A stretch of 64,000 nucleotides of DNA from Burkholderiaceae bacterium 16. GTDB lineage: Bacteria; Pseudomonadota; Gammaproteobacteria; Burkholderiales; Burkholderiaceae. Below are positions 55,756-64,000 of the stretch, piece after piece. The notes below the pieces were generated by a model, which was given only the letters and a program-made list of their open reading frames with translations, did no database searches and was not told where the DNA came from. The stretch is taken from positions 48,450 to 112,449 of the forward strand of contig JYOD01000020.1 of the NCBI GenBank assembly GCA_000955785.1, in the 5' to 3' direction. Numbering within the stretch: the stretch's first letter is position 1; each line of letters begins with the position of its first letter. Position numbers and translations under genes: made by a program.

Positions 55756-56784
55756 CTACGACACCGAGGCCAGCGGCAGATTCAGCAGCAGATTCTGCGG
55801 CTTCATCCTGAAGACGCCGGCCTCGTTCATCGCCGCGGCCAGATAGACCGGGCGGCCGGCGACGTCCGGCCTGACCACGGACGGATCGGCAAAATCCAGC
55901 CGGAACAGCGACAGGATGCGCCGTTGCCGCTCCGGTTCCAGTTCCACCCCCCGGTACAGGTCGTTGAGGATCTGCGTGGCCTGCGCGTCCAGCCCGATGT
56001 GCCAGGCCCAGCGGCGATCCTCGATCGCGCTTAAGGGCATCACCGTCACCTCCACCCCGAAGAAATGCCGCACCCACCGTGCGATCACGCGGCCGAACGC
56101 GCCCAGCGCCGCGCTGCCGCTGGCGAAGCGGATCACGGTGTCGCGGCGTTCATTGCGGGTCCAGTAAGCCTGGGCGTTGTCTCGATCCAGCACATCCAGT
56201 TCGACCTTGCGCGCCGGGATCTGCGCCTGAGCCAGCACGCGCCCCAGTTCGCCGTAGACGCTCCCCGATGCATGTAGTTCGACCGTTTCGGCATCGGCCA
56301 GCATGACCGCGCCCTCCTGCAACGACACCTTCTGCGCGCGGGAGAACAGTTCCGCCGCGCGCCATTCCATCGGGTCGGGGTTGTCATGCAGGATGCCGTG
56401 CACGATCAGGTGCGCGAGCTGGTCGATAAAGACCGGCGGTACGGTCACGTTGCCCTGGCGAAAGATATCCAGGTAAGCCGCCTCGACGGTGGGCGCCGCC
56501 AGCAGGCGCTCGCGCACGGCCAGCACCACGCCGTAGTTCTCGCGGGCATCGGCGTCCTGCAGCGCGGCGATTTCGCCGGCGGCCACCGGCCGCCGGGGAT
56601 CCGCGATCAGCGCGGCGTGCAGCGCGCGCTCGGCGTCGCACGACGCCTCCACCGGTACCACTTCGGGACGGCACCACCACGTACGCAGCAAGTGATCGCC
56701 GGGGAGCAGCTTGCCGTCGCTGTCGCGGGCGGCGGGGTCGAAACCGGAATGGGGCCAGGCGTCGCGGGGCCAGGAAGCGGGCAT
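55756..56784 (-). CDS. DUF6352 family protein
   Basis: 342 residues. DUF6352-type sequence with conserved DSDGKLLPGDHLLRTWW, DAERALHAALIADPRRPVA and SLQEGAVMLADAETVELHASG. Function unknown. ATG 56784 is chosen because a 13-bp inverted repeat lies just upstream and ATG 56829 would put that repeat inside the gene; neither has a clear ribosome-binding site. Confidence 0.75.
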   Translation of the reverse strand: MPASWPRDAWPHSGFDPAARDSDGKLLPGDHLLRTWWCRPEVVPVEASCDAERALHAALIADPRRPVAAGEIAALQDADARENYGVVLAVRERLLAAPTVEAAYLDIFRQGNVTVPPVFIDQLAHLIVHGILHDNPDPMEWRAAELFSRAQKVSLQEGAVMLADAETVELHASGSVYGELGRVLAQAQIPARKVELDVLDRDNAQAYWTRNERRDTVIRFASGSAALGAFGRVIARWVRHFFGVEVTVMPLSAIEDRRWAWHIGLDAQATQILNDLYRGVELEPERQRRILSLFRLDFADPSVVRPDVAGRPVYLAAAMNEAGVFRMKPQNLLLNLPLASVS

Positions 56785-56792
56785 GGTGAGCA

Positions 56793-56827
56793 GGGATACT
56801 GGGGCTGGAAGATCGCCCCAGTATCCC
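56793..56827 (-). terminator. Hairpin after the aminotransferase gene
   Basis: Perfect 13-bp arms GGGATACTGGGGC / GCCCCAGTATCCC with a 9-nt loop, 16 bp past the aminotransferase stop. No T-run follows. Confidence 0.5.
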
Positions 56828-56842
56828 ATAGGCGGAACCGTC

Positions 56843-58093
56843 TCAGCCCGCCGCGGCCGCCGCCGCCGCGCCGCCCTGGCTGGCGCGCACCGCTTGCGCC
56901 AGCCGTTCCACGCCTTGCACGATCTGCTCATCCGAAGCCGTGGCGAACGACAGCCGCAGCGCGCCCGAGCGCTGCCCGTCCACGCTGAAGCTGGCGCCCG
57001 GCACATACATCACCCGCGCCGCGATGGCATGCGGCAGCAGGCTCGCCGCATCGGCCACGCCTTCGATCTCGCACCACAGGAACATGCCGCCCTGCGGGGT
57101 TTCGCCGCGCAGCGTGGAGCCAAAGGCATCGGCCAGCGCCCGCACCATCAGGTCGCGCTTGTGGCGGTACAGGTCGATGATGCGCGCGGTCTGCCGGGCC
57201 AGCAGGCCGTCGGCGAGGCAGGTTGCCATCGCCAGTTGCAGCCACGGCGACGTGCAGAGATCGGACACTTGCTTGGCGATCACGGCACGCCGCAGGATCT
57301 CGGCGGGCCCCGCCATCCAGCCCAGCCGGAGCCCGGGCGCCATGGTCTTGGAAAAACTGCCGAGGTAGATCACCCAGGGCGTCAGCGCGGGGTCCTGCGC
57401 GGCCAGCGACAACAGCGATGGCAGCGGTTCGCCGTCGAAACGCAGGCTGCCGTAGGGATCGTCCTCCACCACCACGATGCGATGCTGCGCGGCGAGCGCC
57501 AGCAGCGCGCGGCGGCGCTCCAGCGCCAGCGTGCGGCCGCTCGGGTTGGCAAAAGTGGGCACCAGGTAAAGCAGCCGTGGCCGCTCCTCTTCACGGCAGT
57601 CAGCCAGCATGGCGGCAAGGGTCTGCACGCACACCCCGTCCTGGTCGGACGGGATGCCGCGCACCGCGGCGCCGGCCAGCCGCAGTGCCTGCACGGCGGC
57701 GGGATAGGTCGGCGTCTCCACCCACACCGGCGTACCGGGCGCGACGAAGGCCTGCACCAGCAGCTCGAACCCTTGCTGCGAGCCCGATGTCACCACGATC
57801 TGTTCGGGCTGCAGGGGGGCGCCGCGCCCGGCCATCAATGCCGACAACTCGCGACGCAGCGCTGGCATGCCTTCGGTCGGCCCGTATTGCAGGCATTGTG
57901 CCGGGTCGCTGGCCATGACCCTGGCCGCGGCGTCCTGCAGCGCGCCGGCATCGAAGCTGGCCGGGGAGGGATAGCCGCCGGCGAAGGAGATCATGCCCGG
58001 CAGGCTCATGTAGGGAAACAGTTCGCGGATGGGCGAGCCCTGCGGCTCCCGCATGGCGGGCGCGAAGGCGTACGGATGGACTGGCGTGCTCAT
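56843..58093 (-). CDS. Class I/II PLP-dependent aminotransferase
   Basis: 416 residues resembling 2-aminoadipate/aromatic aminotransferases (LysN-type). The PLP-binding Lys is in SFSKTMAPGLRLGWM; YGPTEGMPALRREL, TSGSQQGFELL and VEDDPYGSLRF are typical. The C-terminus is a poly-Ala tail. ATG 58093 starts MSTPVHPYAFAPAMREPQGSP. Confidence 0.9.
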   Translation of the reverse strand: MSTPVHPYAFAPAMREPQGSPIRELFPYMSLPGMISFAGGYPSPASFDAGALQDAAARVMASDPAQCLQYGPTEGMPALRRELSALMAGRGAPLQPEQIVVTSGSQQGFELLVQAFVAPGTPVWVETPTYPAAVQALRLAGAAVRGIPSDQDGVCVQTLAAMLADCREEERPRLLYLVPTFANPSGRTLALERRRALLALAAQHRIVVVEDDPYGSLRFDGEPLPSLLSLAAQDPALTPWVIYLGSFSKTMAPGLRLGWMAGPAEILRRAVIAKQVSDLCTSPWLQLAMATCLADGLLARQTARIIDLYRHKRDLMVRALADAFGSTLRGETPQGGMFLWCEIEGVADAASLLPHAIAARVMYVPGASFSVDGQRSGALRLSFATASDEQIVQGVERLAQAVRASQGGAAAAAAAG

Positions 58094-58196
58094 GGAATGC
58101 AGGCGGAGAGAGGCAAAGGCGGGGCTGCGCGGCGTACTGCGAGAAATCTGGCCAGCCCCGCGCGGCAGCATGCACGGGGCCCGGCGTCAGCCGCGC

Positions 58197-59189
58197 TCAG
58201 TCGACCGTGGCGCCGGACAGCTTGACGATCTCGCCCCACTTGCGGCGGTCGTTGCGGACCAGTTCGGCGAACGCCTCGGGCGTGTTCGGCGCCAGTTCGG
58301 CGCCCTGCTCGCGCAGCTTGGCCTGGATGGCGGGATCGCTGGTGGCGCGTGCCAGGTCGCGGCTGATCTTCTGCGCCAGCGCGGCGGGCAGGCCCTTGGG
58401 GGCGAACAGCCCGAACCACGGGCTGGCGTCGAAGCCCTCGACCGGACCGGCCGCCGCCACGGTAGGCACATTGGGCAGCGCCGCCGAACGGCCGGCGGAG
58501 GTCACGGCCAGTGCCTTGAGCTTGCCCGAGCGGACGAACTGGATCGACGCCGGCAGGTTGTCGAACATCACGTCAACGCTGCCGCCCATCAGGTCGGCCA
58601 GCGCCGGGCTGCTGCCCTTGTAGGCAACGTGGCTCATCTGCGTGCCGGTCATGCGCTGGAACAACTCGCCGGCCAGGTGGGTCGAGGTGCCGTTACCTGC
58701 CGAAGCCATGTTCACCTTGCCGGGATTGGCCTTCAGGTAGGTAATGAACTCCGCCAGCGTCTGCACGCGGGCGCGCTCGGCGAACGCCGGCGAAACCACC
58801 ACCACATTGGGCACCTTGGCGACCAGCGATACCGGCGTGAAGTCCGCCGCGGCGTCATAGGGCAGCTTCTTGTACAGCGTGGGATTGATGCCGAACTCGC
58901 CGACCGAACCCATCAGCAGCGTATAGCCGTCGGCCGGCGACTTGGCCGCCACGCCGGTGCCCACGATGCCGCCCGCGCCGGGACGGTTGTCCACCAGCAC
59001 CGGCTGCTTCCACATCGCGGTGAGCTGGTCGCCGATCATGCGCGCCACCATGTCGGTGGTGCCGCCGGCCGGGTACGGCACGATGATGCGCACCGGCTTG
59101 TTGGGGAATTCTTCCGCGCTGGCCGTGGCCGCCGCGAGCAGGCCCATTGAAATGCCGCAATGGCCGATGATGCGAAGCAGTCGATTCAT
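58197..59189 (-). CDS. Bug-family (tripartite tricarboxylate transporter) substrate-binding protein
   Basis: 330 residues. Signal peptide LLRIIGHCGISMGLLAAATASA, then FPNKPVRIIVPYPAGGTTDMVARMIGDQ, typical of Bug receptors. Ligand unknown. Divergent from a LysR gene (gap 222 bp) that probably regulates it. Confidence 0.92.
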   Translation of the reverse strand: MNRLLRIIGHCGISMGLLAAATASAEEFPNKPVRIIVPYPAGGTTDMVARMIGDQLTAMWKQPVLVDNRPGAGGIVGTGVAAKSPADGYTLLMGSVGEFGINPTLYKKLPYDAAADFTPVSLVAKVPNVVVVSPAFAERARVQTLAEFITYLKANPGKVNMASAGNGTSTHLAGELFQRMTGTQMSHVAYKGSSPALADLMGGSVDVMFDNLPASIQFVRSGKLKALAVTSAGRSAALPNVPTVAAAGPVEGFDASPWFGLFAPKGLPAALAQKISRDLARATSDPAIQAKLREQGAELAPNTPEAFAELVRNDRRKWGEIVKLSGATVD

Positions 59190-59411
59190 GCCGGTCTCCT
59201 CGTTTCCTTATGGTCGTGATGTCCCGTCTCGTGGTCCGTCTCTCGGGGGGCGGGGGACGCGGGAACCCAAGATGCTGGGTTCCCAGAGATCGGCATTTTT
59301 AGTCATCAACTTTTTTACATCAAGCGAGATTTGCGCATAGGATGATGACTTATTTGCATCAAGTTGCAGCACCCATTCCCGCCAGTGGATTCCCACCAAA
59401 GCATTGAGACC

Positions 59412-60359
59412 ATGAGCGCCTCCCGCATTCCCAGCCTGAGCAGCCTGCGCGCCTTCGAAGCCGCCGCCCGCCACCAGAACCTGCGCCGCGCCGCGGCGGA
59501 GCTATGCCTGAGCGAGAGCGCCGTCTCGCGCCAGATCGCCACGCTGGAGAGCCAGCTCGGCGTGGCGCTGTTCCATCGCGCCAACCAGCGCGTCAGCCTG
59601 ACCCCGGCCGGCTCCCTGTACGGCTACCAGGTGCGGGAAAGCCTGCAGAAGCTGCAGCGCGATACGCTGGACATCATGGCGCACGAGGGTGCGGGCGGCA
59701 TCGTGGAACTGGCGTGCGTGCCGACGCTGGCGGTGGAATGGCTGATTCCCCGGCTGCCCGCGTTCTATGCGCAGCATCCGCAGGTGGTGGTCAATTTCAG
59801 CGCGCAGGCGGATGTGTTCCTGTTCGATGGCACGCCCTATGACGCCGCCATCCACTACGGCGAGGCCAACTACCCTGGCGGGCGCGCCGATCCCCTGTTC
59901 GACGAGGAATCCGTGCCGGTCTGCCATCCGGACTTCTTCGCCGGCGAGGCGCCGGTCAGCGCAGAGCGGATCGCGCAGGCGCCGCTGCTGCATCTCTCGA
60001 CGCGGCGGCTCGACTGGAAAAACTGGATGGAAGCGGCAGGCGTCGGCGACGTCAACGCCATGCGCGGCACGCGCTACGACCACCATAGCATGGTGATCAG
60101 CGCCGCCCGCGCCAGGCTGGGCGTCGGCCTGGTGCCGCGTTTCCTGGTGGAGGAATACCTGGCGCTGGGCCTGCTGGTGATGCCGGTGGCGCAAGCCATG
60201 CGCTCGCAGCGCGCCTACTACCTCGTCGTGCCCGACTCGCGGCCCGTGAGCGACGCCATGTCGCGCCTGCGTACGTGGCTGCTGGCCGCGGCGCAGGATT
60301 TTGCGGCCCGCCAGGCAGAACGCCTGGAACAGCAAGCGACGATTAATCAAAAAATTTGA
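59412..60359 (+). CDS. LysR family regulator (GcvA-like)
   Basis: 315 residues. Winged helix SLRAFEAAARHQNLRRAAAELCLSESAVSRQIATLE and a GcvA-type effector domain (LIPRLPAFYAQHPQVVVNFSAQADVFLFDGTPYDAAIHYG). ATG 59412 begins the conserved N-terminus. Likely controls the divergent Bug receptor gene. Confidence 0.9.
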   Translation: MSASRIPSLSSLRAFEAAARHQNLRRAAAELCLSESAVSRQIATLESQLGVALFHRANQRVSLTPAGSLYGYQVRESLQKLQRDTLDIMAHEGAGGIVELACVPTLAVEWLIPRLPAFYAQHPQVVVNFSAQADVFLFDGTPYDAAIHYGEANYPGGRADPLFDEESVPVCHPDFFAGEAPVSAERIAQAPLLHLSTRRLDWKNWMEAAGVGDVNAMRGTRYDHHSMVISAARARLGVGLVPRFLVEEYLALGLLVMPVAQAMRSQRAYYLVVPDSRPVSDAMSRLRTWLLAAAQDFAARQAERLEQQATINQKI

Positions 60360-60463
60360 ACATCAAATACGATACAGGGCCGCGCGCCAGATCAGTGCCA
60401 GATCTATCCTTTGTCACATGGAGACGCAACATGTTCTCCCGATTTCAACAAGACAAATAGATC

Positions 60464-60685
60464 ATGAAAATCACCACCGCCCGCCTGCTCCTCGCTGCCG
60501 CCATCGCCGGCACCGCCCTGCTCTCGCTGAACTCCGCCTTTGCCGCCGGCACGCACGCCGGGGACGACTACGGCTACGTGCACCGCGCCACCGATGCCTA
60601 CACCGACGGCGCGCGCAAGGTCGACACCTTCAGCGACGGCGCCCGCACGGTATTCCAGGACTATCCATTCGGCTTCGCGGTATGA
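60464..60685 (+). CDS. Small secreted hypothetical protein
   Basis: 73 residues. Signal peptide LLLAAAIAGTALLSLNSAFA, then a short DGAR-repeat-like mature part (YTDGARKVDTFSDGARTVFQDYPFG). Family not recognised; possible periplasmic or surface-associated protein. Confidence 0.6.
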   Translation: MKITTARLLLAAAIAGTALLSLNSAFAAGTHAGDDYGYVHRATDAYTDGARKVDTFSDGARTVFQDYPFGFAV

Positions 60686-60751
60686 AGGGCAACGGCGGTG
60701 CGGCGCGCACCGTCCCGTCCGGGACGCACTGACAGACAGCAGGAACGCATC

Positions 60752-60853
60752 ATGACCATCAAAGACACTGCCCTGATCCTAGCCGGATGGATTGCCGCCT
60801 GCCTGGGCAGCGGCTACCTTGTGAGCTTCGCGGCGCAGGCACTGCAGCGCTGA
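60752..60853 (+). CDS. Small hydrophobic protein
   Basis: 33-residue protein (MTIKDTALILAGWIAACLGS...) ending at TGA 60853. It is one predicted membrane segment, preceded by AGGAACGCATC. It follows the small secreted gene and could be translated with it. Confidence 0.45.
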   Translation: MTIKDTALILAGWIAACLGSGYLVSFAAQALQR

Positions 60854-60886
60854 CAAGCCCGGCTGGCAATCGCCGCCAACCGCCCG

Positions 60887-61306
60887 TCATTCCTTCGCGC
60901 CAGCCGCCTCCAGTACATCCGTCAGCTTTCGGCCCGCATCGAGCGCCGCCGGAAAACCGCAGTACACCGCGCTGTGCACCACCAGTTCGCGCAATTCCCG
61001 CGGCGTCACGCCATTGGACAGCGCCCCGCGCAAATGCCCGGTCAGCTCCTGCGGACGGTTGAGCGCGATCAGCATCGACACCGTGGCCAGGCTGCGCTGC
61101 TTGCGGTCGAGCCCGTCGCGCGTCCACACCGTGCCCCAGGCGAACTCCGTCACCAGTTGCTGGAGGCCGACATCGCCCTGCTGTTGCGCCGCCTCGAAAG
61201 CGCGCTGCACGTATTGCGCCCCCATGACCTCCGAACGTACCTCCCGGCCGGCTTCGAAAGCCGGTGTCTGCGTATAAGCGGTGGGATCTTGCTTGACTTG
61301 CGTCAT
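60887..61306 (-). CDS. Carboxymuconolactone decarboxylase family protein
   Basis: 139 residues of the AhpD/CMD-like fold (TRDGLDRKQRSLATVSMLIALNRPQELTGHLRGALSNGVTPRELRELVVHSAVYCGFPAAL). ATG 61306 has AAAGGAG about 8 bp upstream, preferred over an upstream in-frame ATG. True 4-carboxymuconolactone activity is not assured. Confidence 0.85.
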   Translation of the reverse strand: MTQVKQDPTAYTQTPAFEAGREVRSEVMGAQYVQRAFEAAQQQGDVGLQQLVTEFAWGTVWTRDGLDRKQRSLATVSMLIALNRPQELTGHLRGALSNGVTPRELRELVVHSAVYCGFPAALDAGRKLTDVLEAAGAKE

Positions 61307-61386
61307 TTGCTGTTCTCCTTTGCCGTTTGCGTGCGCACCGGTAGTCTGAACCGCAGCCGGCAACTTGTCCACGCGCCAGCTCTCCC

Positions 61387-61530
61387 TCAGGGCCCTTGCT
61401 CGTCGGGCTCCCGCGCAAAACCCTCCTCGCGGCGCGCGATGGCACTGGCCAGCCCGAATTCCCTGGCAAAGAGCACGATCAGCGCGAGCATGGCCAGCGC
61501 GCCGATCGCCAGCCTATAGTAGATCCACAT
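61387..61530 (-). CDS. Small membrane protein
   Basis: 47 residues from ATG 61530, with one membrane segment (YRLAIGALAMLALIVLFARE) and a charged tail. No family recognised; 80 bp upstream of the CMD-like gene on the same strand. Confidence 0.4.
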   Translation of the reverse strand: MWIYYRLAIGALAMLALIVLFAREFGLASAIARREEGFAREPDEQGP

Positions 61531-61806
61531 GGCGGCAAGCCGGAAGAACCGGCAGAGTTTTCCTGTCTGCAGGGTAGGCTCCGGCACATCAAAAAGGCGC
61601 TTAGATGCCCGTGGCGCGGTGCAAAGAAGCCGTCAAAGCGGCAAGGAACGACATCGCCAAAGCGCGGAAAGATGCACGCAATTTGATCTGGATCCTGGCA
61701 AGGCCGGCACGCGGGTGCCATGATGATCGCAGTGGCCGCCCCCAACACACATGCAGGCGCCGCCCCTTTCCAACAACGATTGCAGCCATACCAGGAGATT
61801 GCCGCC

Positions 61807-62244
61807 ATGACCAACATCGTGCTCGCCACCGACGGTTCGCCCTTTGCCGACGCAGCCGCCCGCTTTATCGTCGAAGGCAAGCTGCTGCAAAGCGGCTTTA
61901 CCGTGCACGTGGTCCATGTGACGCCCGAAGTCACCGGCCAGGTGCGCGCCTTCGTCAGCAAGGACACCATTGACGCCTGGCACCAGGAAGAAAGCGAGAA
62001 AGCCATGAAATCCGTAGCGGACATCCTCGCCGCCGCGGGCATCGCCTTCGAGCAGCACGCACTGCACGGCTTCGCGCCGGAACGCATCGTCGCCTATGCC
62101 GCCAGCGTGGACGCGCGCGCCATCGTCATGGGCACGCACGGACGCGGCTCATTCTTCGATGCGGTGATTGGCTCGGTAGCGGGACGCGTGCTGGCGCACG
62201 CGCCGTGCCCGGTAGTGCTGGTGAAAGCACCGGGAAAGAAGTAA
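61807..62244 (+). CDS. Universal stress protein (UspA family)
   Basis: 145 residues. MTNIVLATDGSPFADAAARFIV and the intact ATP-binding pattern G-x2-G-x9-G-S (GTHGRGSFFDAVIGS). Start ATG 61807 follows AGGAGATTGCCGCC. The 293 bp after the stop hold an interspersed palindrome and no gene. Confidence 0.9.
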   Translation: MTNIVLATDGSPFADAAARFIVEGKLLQSGFTVHVVHVTPEVTGQVRAFVSKDTIDAWHQEESEKAMKSVADILAAAGIAFEQHALHGFAPERIVAYAASVDARAIVMGTHGRGSFFDAVIGSVAGRVLAHAPCPVVLVKAPGKK

Positions 62245-62423
62245 GCCCTGAAAGACCGAAGAGTCGAGGATAGAAACGCCACCGCCCGATCAACGATTCG
62301 GTGTAGCCGTGTGGAGCGCCCCAGGGGCGGGCCACACCAGCCCGCGATGCGAAGCGAGCCGTGAAGGTGTACCAGGCCGTCTGCCGACAAGGGGGGGTCG
62401 CCCCATCCGGCGCGCCTTCTTTG

Positions 62424-62453
62424 CCTACTTTCTTGGCAAGACAAGAAAGTAGG
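62424..62453. repeat. Interspersed palindromic repeat (REP-like)
   Basis: CCTACTTTCTTG-GCAAGA-CAAGAAAGTAGG: perfect 12-bp arms, set in the context TTCTTTG ... TCGCCGCCCCGCAGGGG. This element type recurs between genes in Ralstonia and Cupriavidus genomes; only one copy is seen here. Confidence 0.7.
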
Positions 62454-62537
62454 TCGCCGCCCCGCAGGGGTGGTGAAACTGCCTTTGACTCTAAGCCTTT
62501 AAGCAGCTGAAGTTAAGCAGTCAAACCCCAAAACCCC

Positions 62538-63599
62538 TCATACAGGCCAAAGCGGCGCCTCATCCATCAAAGCCACCTGCTCCCGCAACTCCAGAATCCT
62601 GTCCTGCCAATACCGCGCACTCCCAAACCAAGGAAACGCCGCCGGAAAAGCAGGATCCCGCCACCGGCTGGCCAGCCAAGCGCTGTAATGCAGTAACCGC
62701 AGCGTCCGCAACGCCTCAACCAGATAAAGCTCCCGCGGCTGAAACTCCGCGAAATCCTCGTACCCGGCCAGGATATCCGCCATCTGCCCCTGCATGGCGG
62801 CACGATCGCCCTCCAGCAGCATCCACAAATCCTGCACCGCCGGCCCCATGCGGCTGTCGTCGAAGTCGACGAAATGCGGCCCGGGCGGGCGCGAGCCAGC
62901 CTGGGACTCATCGATCCACAACACATTGCCGCGATGGCAATCGCCATGCAGACGCAGCAGCGACACATCGCCGGCGCGCTCATAGCAACGGCGCACCCCC
63001 TCGATGGCCAGATCGGCGACGGCCTGCCAGGCCGGGCGCAGTTCCACCGGAATGCAGTCCTGCGCCAGCAGCCAGTCGCGCGGGGCCACGCCAAAGCTCT
63101 CCACGTCGATCGTGGGCCGCGCCTGGTAAGGGCGCGTGGCGCCGACCGCATGGATGCGGCCGATAAAGCGCCCGAGCCAGGTCAGCGTATCGGCCCGGTC
63201 CAACTCCGGCTCGCGCCCGCCGCAGCGGGGAAACACCGCGAAGCGAAAGCCGCCATGCGCCAGCAGCGTGGTGCCGTCGCGCGCGATGGCCGGCACCGCC
63301 GGAATTTCAGCGTCGGCCAGTTGCTGCACAAAGGCATGCTCTTCCAGGATGGCGGCATCGCTCCAGCGGCCAGGCCGGTAGAACTTGACCACCACCGGCG
63401 CATCGCCCTCGATCCCGACCTGGCAGACCCGGTTCTCGTAACTATTGAGCGCCAGCAGGCGGCCGTCGGGTTCGAAACCGGCGGCCTCCATGGCGTCGAG
63501 CATCAGGTCCGGCGTGAGGGTGGCATACGGGACACCACCGTCATCGGCGAGCGCATCGCCATCGCCGGGAACCGGAAGGTCATGACCAGGGCTCGACAT
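62538..63599 (-). CDS. Serine/threonine kinase SrkA/YihE-like (stress response kinase A)
   Basis: 353 residues. APH-fold kinase: NRVCQVGIEGDAPVVVKFYRPGRW, catalytic LHGDCHRGNVLW and metal-binding VDFDD match SrkA/RdoA, which protects against stress-linked death in Enterobacteria. An N-terminal ~25-residue Gly/Asp-rich extension precedes the conserved fold. Confidence 0.9.
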   Translation of the reverse strand: MSSPGHDLPVPGDGDALADDGGVPYATLTPDLMLDAMEAAGFEPDGRLLALNSYENRVCQVGIEGDAPVVVKFYRPGRWSDAAILEEHAFVQQLADAEIPAVPAIARDGTTLLAHGGFRFAVFPRCGGREPELDRADTLTWLGRFIGRIHAVGATRPYQARPTIDVESFGVAPRDWLLAQDCIPVELRPAWQAVADLAIEGVRRCYERAGDVSLLRLHGDCHRGNVLWIDESQAGSRPPGPHFVDFDDSRMGPAVQDLWMLLEGDRAAMQGQMADILAGYEDFAEFQPRELYLVEALRTLRLLHYSAWLASRWRDPAFPAAFPWFGSARYWQDRILELREQVALMDEAPLWPV

Positions 63600-63623
63600 T
63601 GCGCGCGGCCGCCTCGATGCTGA

Positions 63624-64000
63624 TCAGCGCGTGGGCTTGGCGCGCTGGCCGCCCAGCAACGCGGCTTGCGGCGCCGGACGGCGGCCGCGCGGGGCGGCAT
63701 CCTGTCCGGTGCGCGGCTGCGCCGCGTGGCTGTTGCCATTGGCACCGCCGCCGGCGCGATTGCCGTTCACGTCGCTACCACGGCTGCGGTTGCCGTTGCC
63801 GCCGGCGCGGTTGCCGTCGACATCACCATTGCGATTGCCGTTGCCGGCGGCGCGGTTGCCGTTCACCTGGCCGTTGCGCGGGCTGCCTTGCCCGGCCGCT
63901 GCCGGACGGCCGCTGCCCTGGCCAGCGCGCTGGCCCTGGGCCTGCGGCGCGCGGCGTTCGCCATCGGCAGGCGCCGGGCCGCGGCCTTCGATCCGGAGAA
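63624..64000 (-). CDS. C-terminal Gly/Asn/Arg-rich tail of a protein cut by the right edge (possible RhlE-type helicase)
   Basis: 125 residues open to the window edge with no usable start. The tail has repeated GNRAGG/GNGNR/VNGNR units and ends AALLGGQRAKPTR. Low-complexity basic tails of this kind follow the core of DEAD-box RNA helicases such as RhlE, but the helicase core lies outside the window. Confidence 0.5.
   Translation of the reverse strand, partial: LRIEGRGPAPADGERRAPQAQGQRAGQGSGRPAAAGQGSPRNGQVNGNRAAGNGNRNGDVDGNRAGGNGNRSRGSDVNGNRAGGGANGNSHAAQPRTGQDAAPRGRRPAPQAALLGGQRAKPTR

Overview
The window is high-GC chromosomal DNA of a Betaproteobacterium. Gene content (sucCD, a DUF2889 gene, recX-recA, several Bug-type receptors, a paa cluster with a separate PaaN, and mdc/mad malonate genes) points to Burkholderiaceae, most likely Cupriavidus or a close relative. 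The genus is inferred from gene order and protein style; no search was run.

Layout. 1-6.7 kb (mostly minus strand): edge of a PglL/O-antigen-ligase-type gene, terC, sucD-sucC, a DUF2889 gene, recX, and recA with a LexA box on its promoter. 6.7-11.7 kb (plus): TctDE-type two-component system, an orphan DUF4212 gene, an MHS-type MFS transporter, and tRNA-Met with a near-consensus promoter and strong terminator. 11.9-21.8 kb: a tightly coupled operon (YyaL-type thioredoxin-fold protein, secreted Pcm, large membrane spermidine-synthase-like protein), a divergent universal stress protein, an ACP-FAAL-PlsC fusion, and a TetR regulator. 22-30.2 kb: phenylacetate genes paaABCDE-paaN-paaK behind a perfect PaaR-like palindrome, then a Bug receptor. 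30.4-34.9 kb: DUF2789, a small unknown gene, a MerR/TPR regulator next to ku, a TolA/TonB-like protein, and an orphan metQ. 35-40.2 kb: a five-gene efflux operon (MarR, FUSC pump, DUF1656, HlyD, NodT-type outer-membrane factor). 40.4-44.5 kb: a Bug-gene remnant, crotonase, thiolase, SDR and an MdcR-like LysR gene. 44.5-45.8 kb: a lower-GC islet with the C-terminal half of a Tae4 type VI amidase effector and a coupled membrane protein that may be its immunity partner. 45.8-53.7 kb: malonate uptake (madLM, minus) and the divergent malonate decarboxylase operon mdcABCDEGH. 53.7-64 kb: Lrp and EamA genes, secreted repeat protein, DUF6352, MocR-like/class I aminotransferase, Bug receptor and LysR pair, small secreted and membrane proteins, a carboxymuconolactone-decarboxylase-like gene, a second Usp, an interspersed palindrome, an SrkA/YihE kinase, and a Gly/Asn/Arg-rich tail of a protein cut by the right edge.

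Functional picture. Two complete upper catabolic modules are present: phenylacetate activation and epoxidation (PaaK, PaaABCDE, PaaN), and malonate uptake and decarboxylation (MadLM, MdcABCDEGH). The phenylacetate lower pathway (paaF/G/H/J) is not adjacent. The most unusual parts are the effector/immunity islet, the ACP-FAAL-acyltransferase fusion, the YyaL-Pcm-spermidine-synthase-like operon, and the MerR-TPR gene beside ku.
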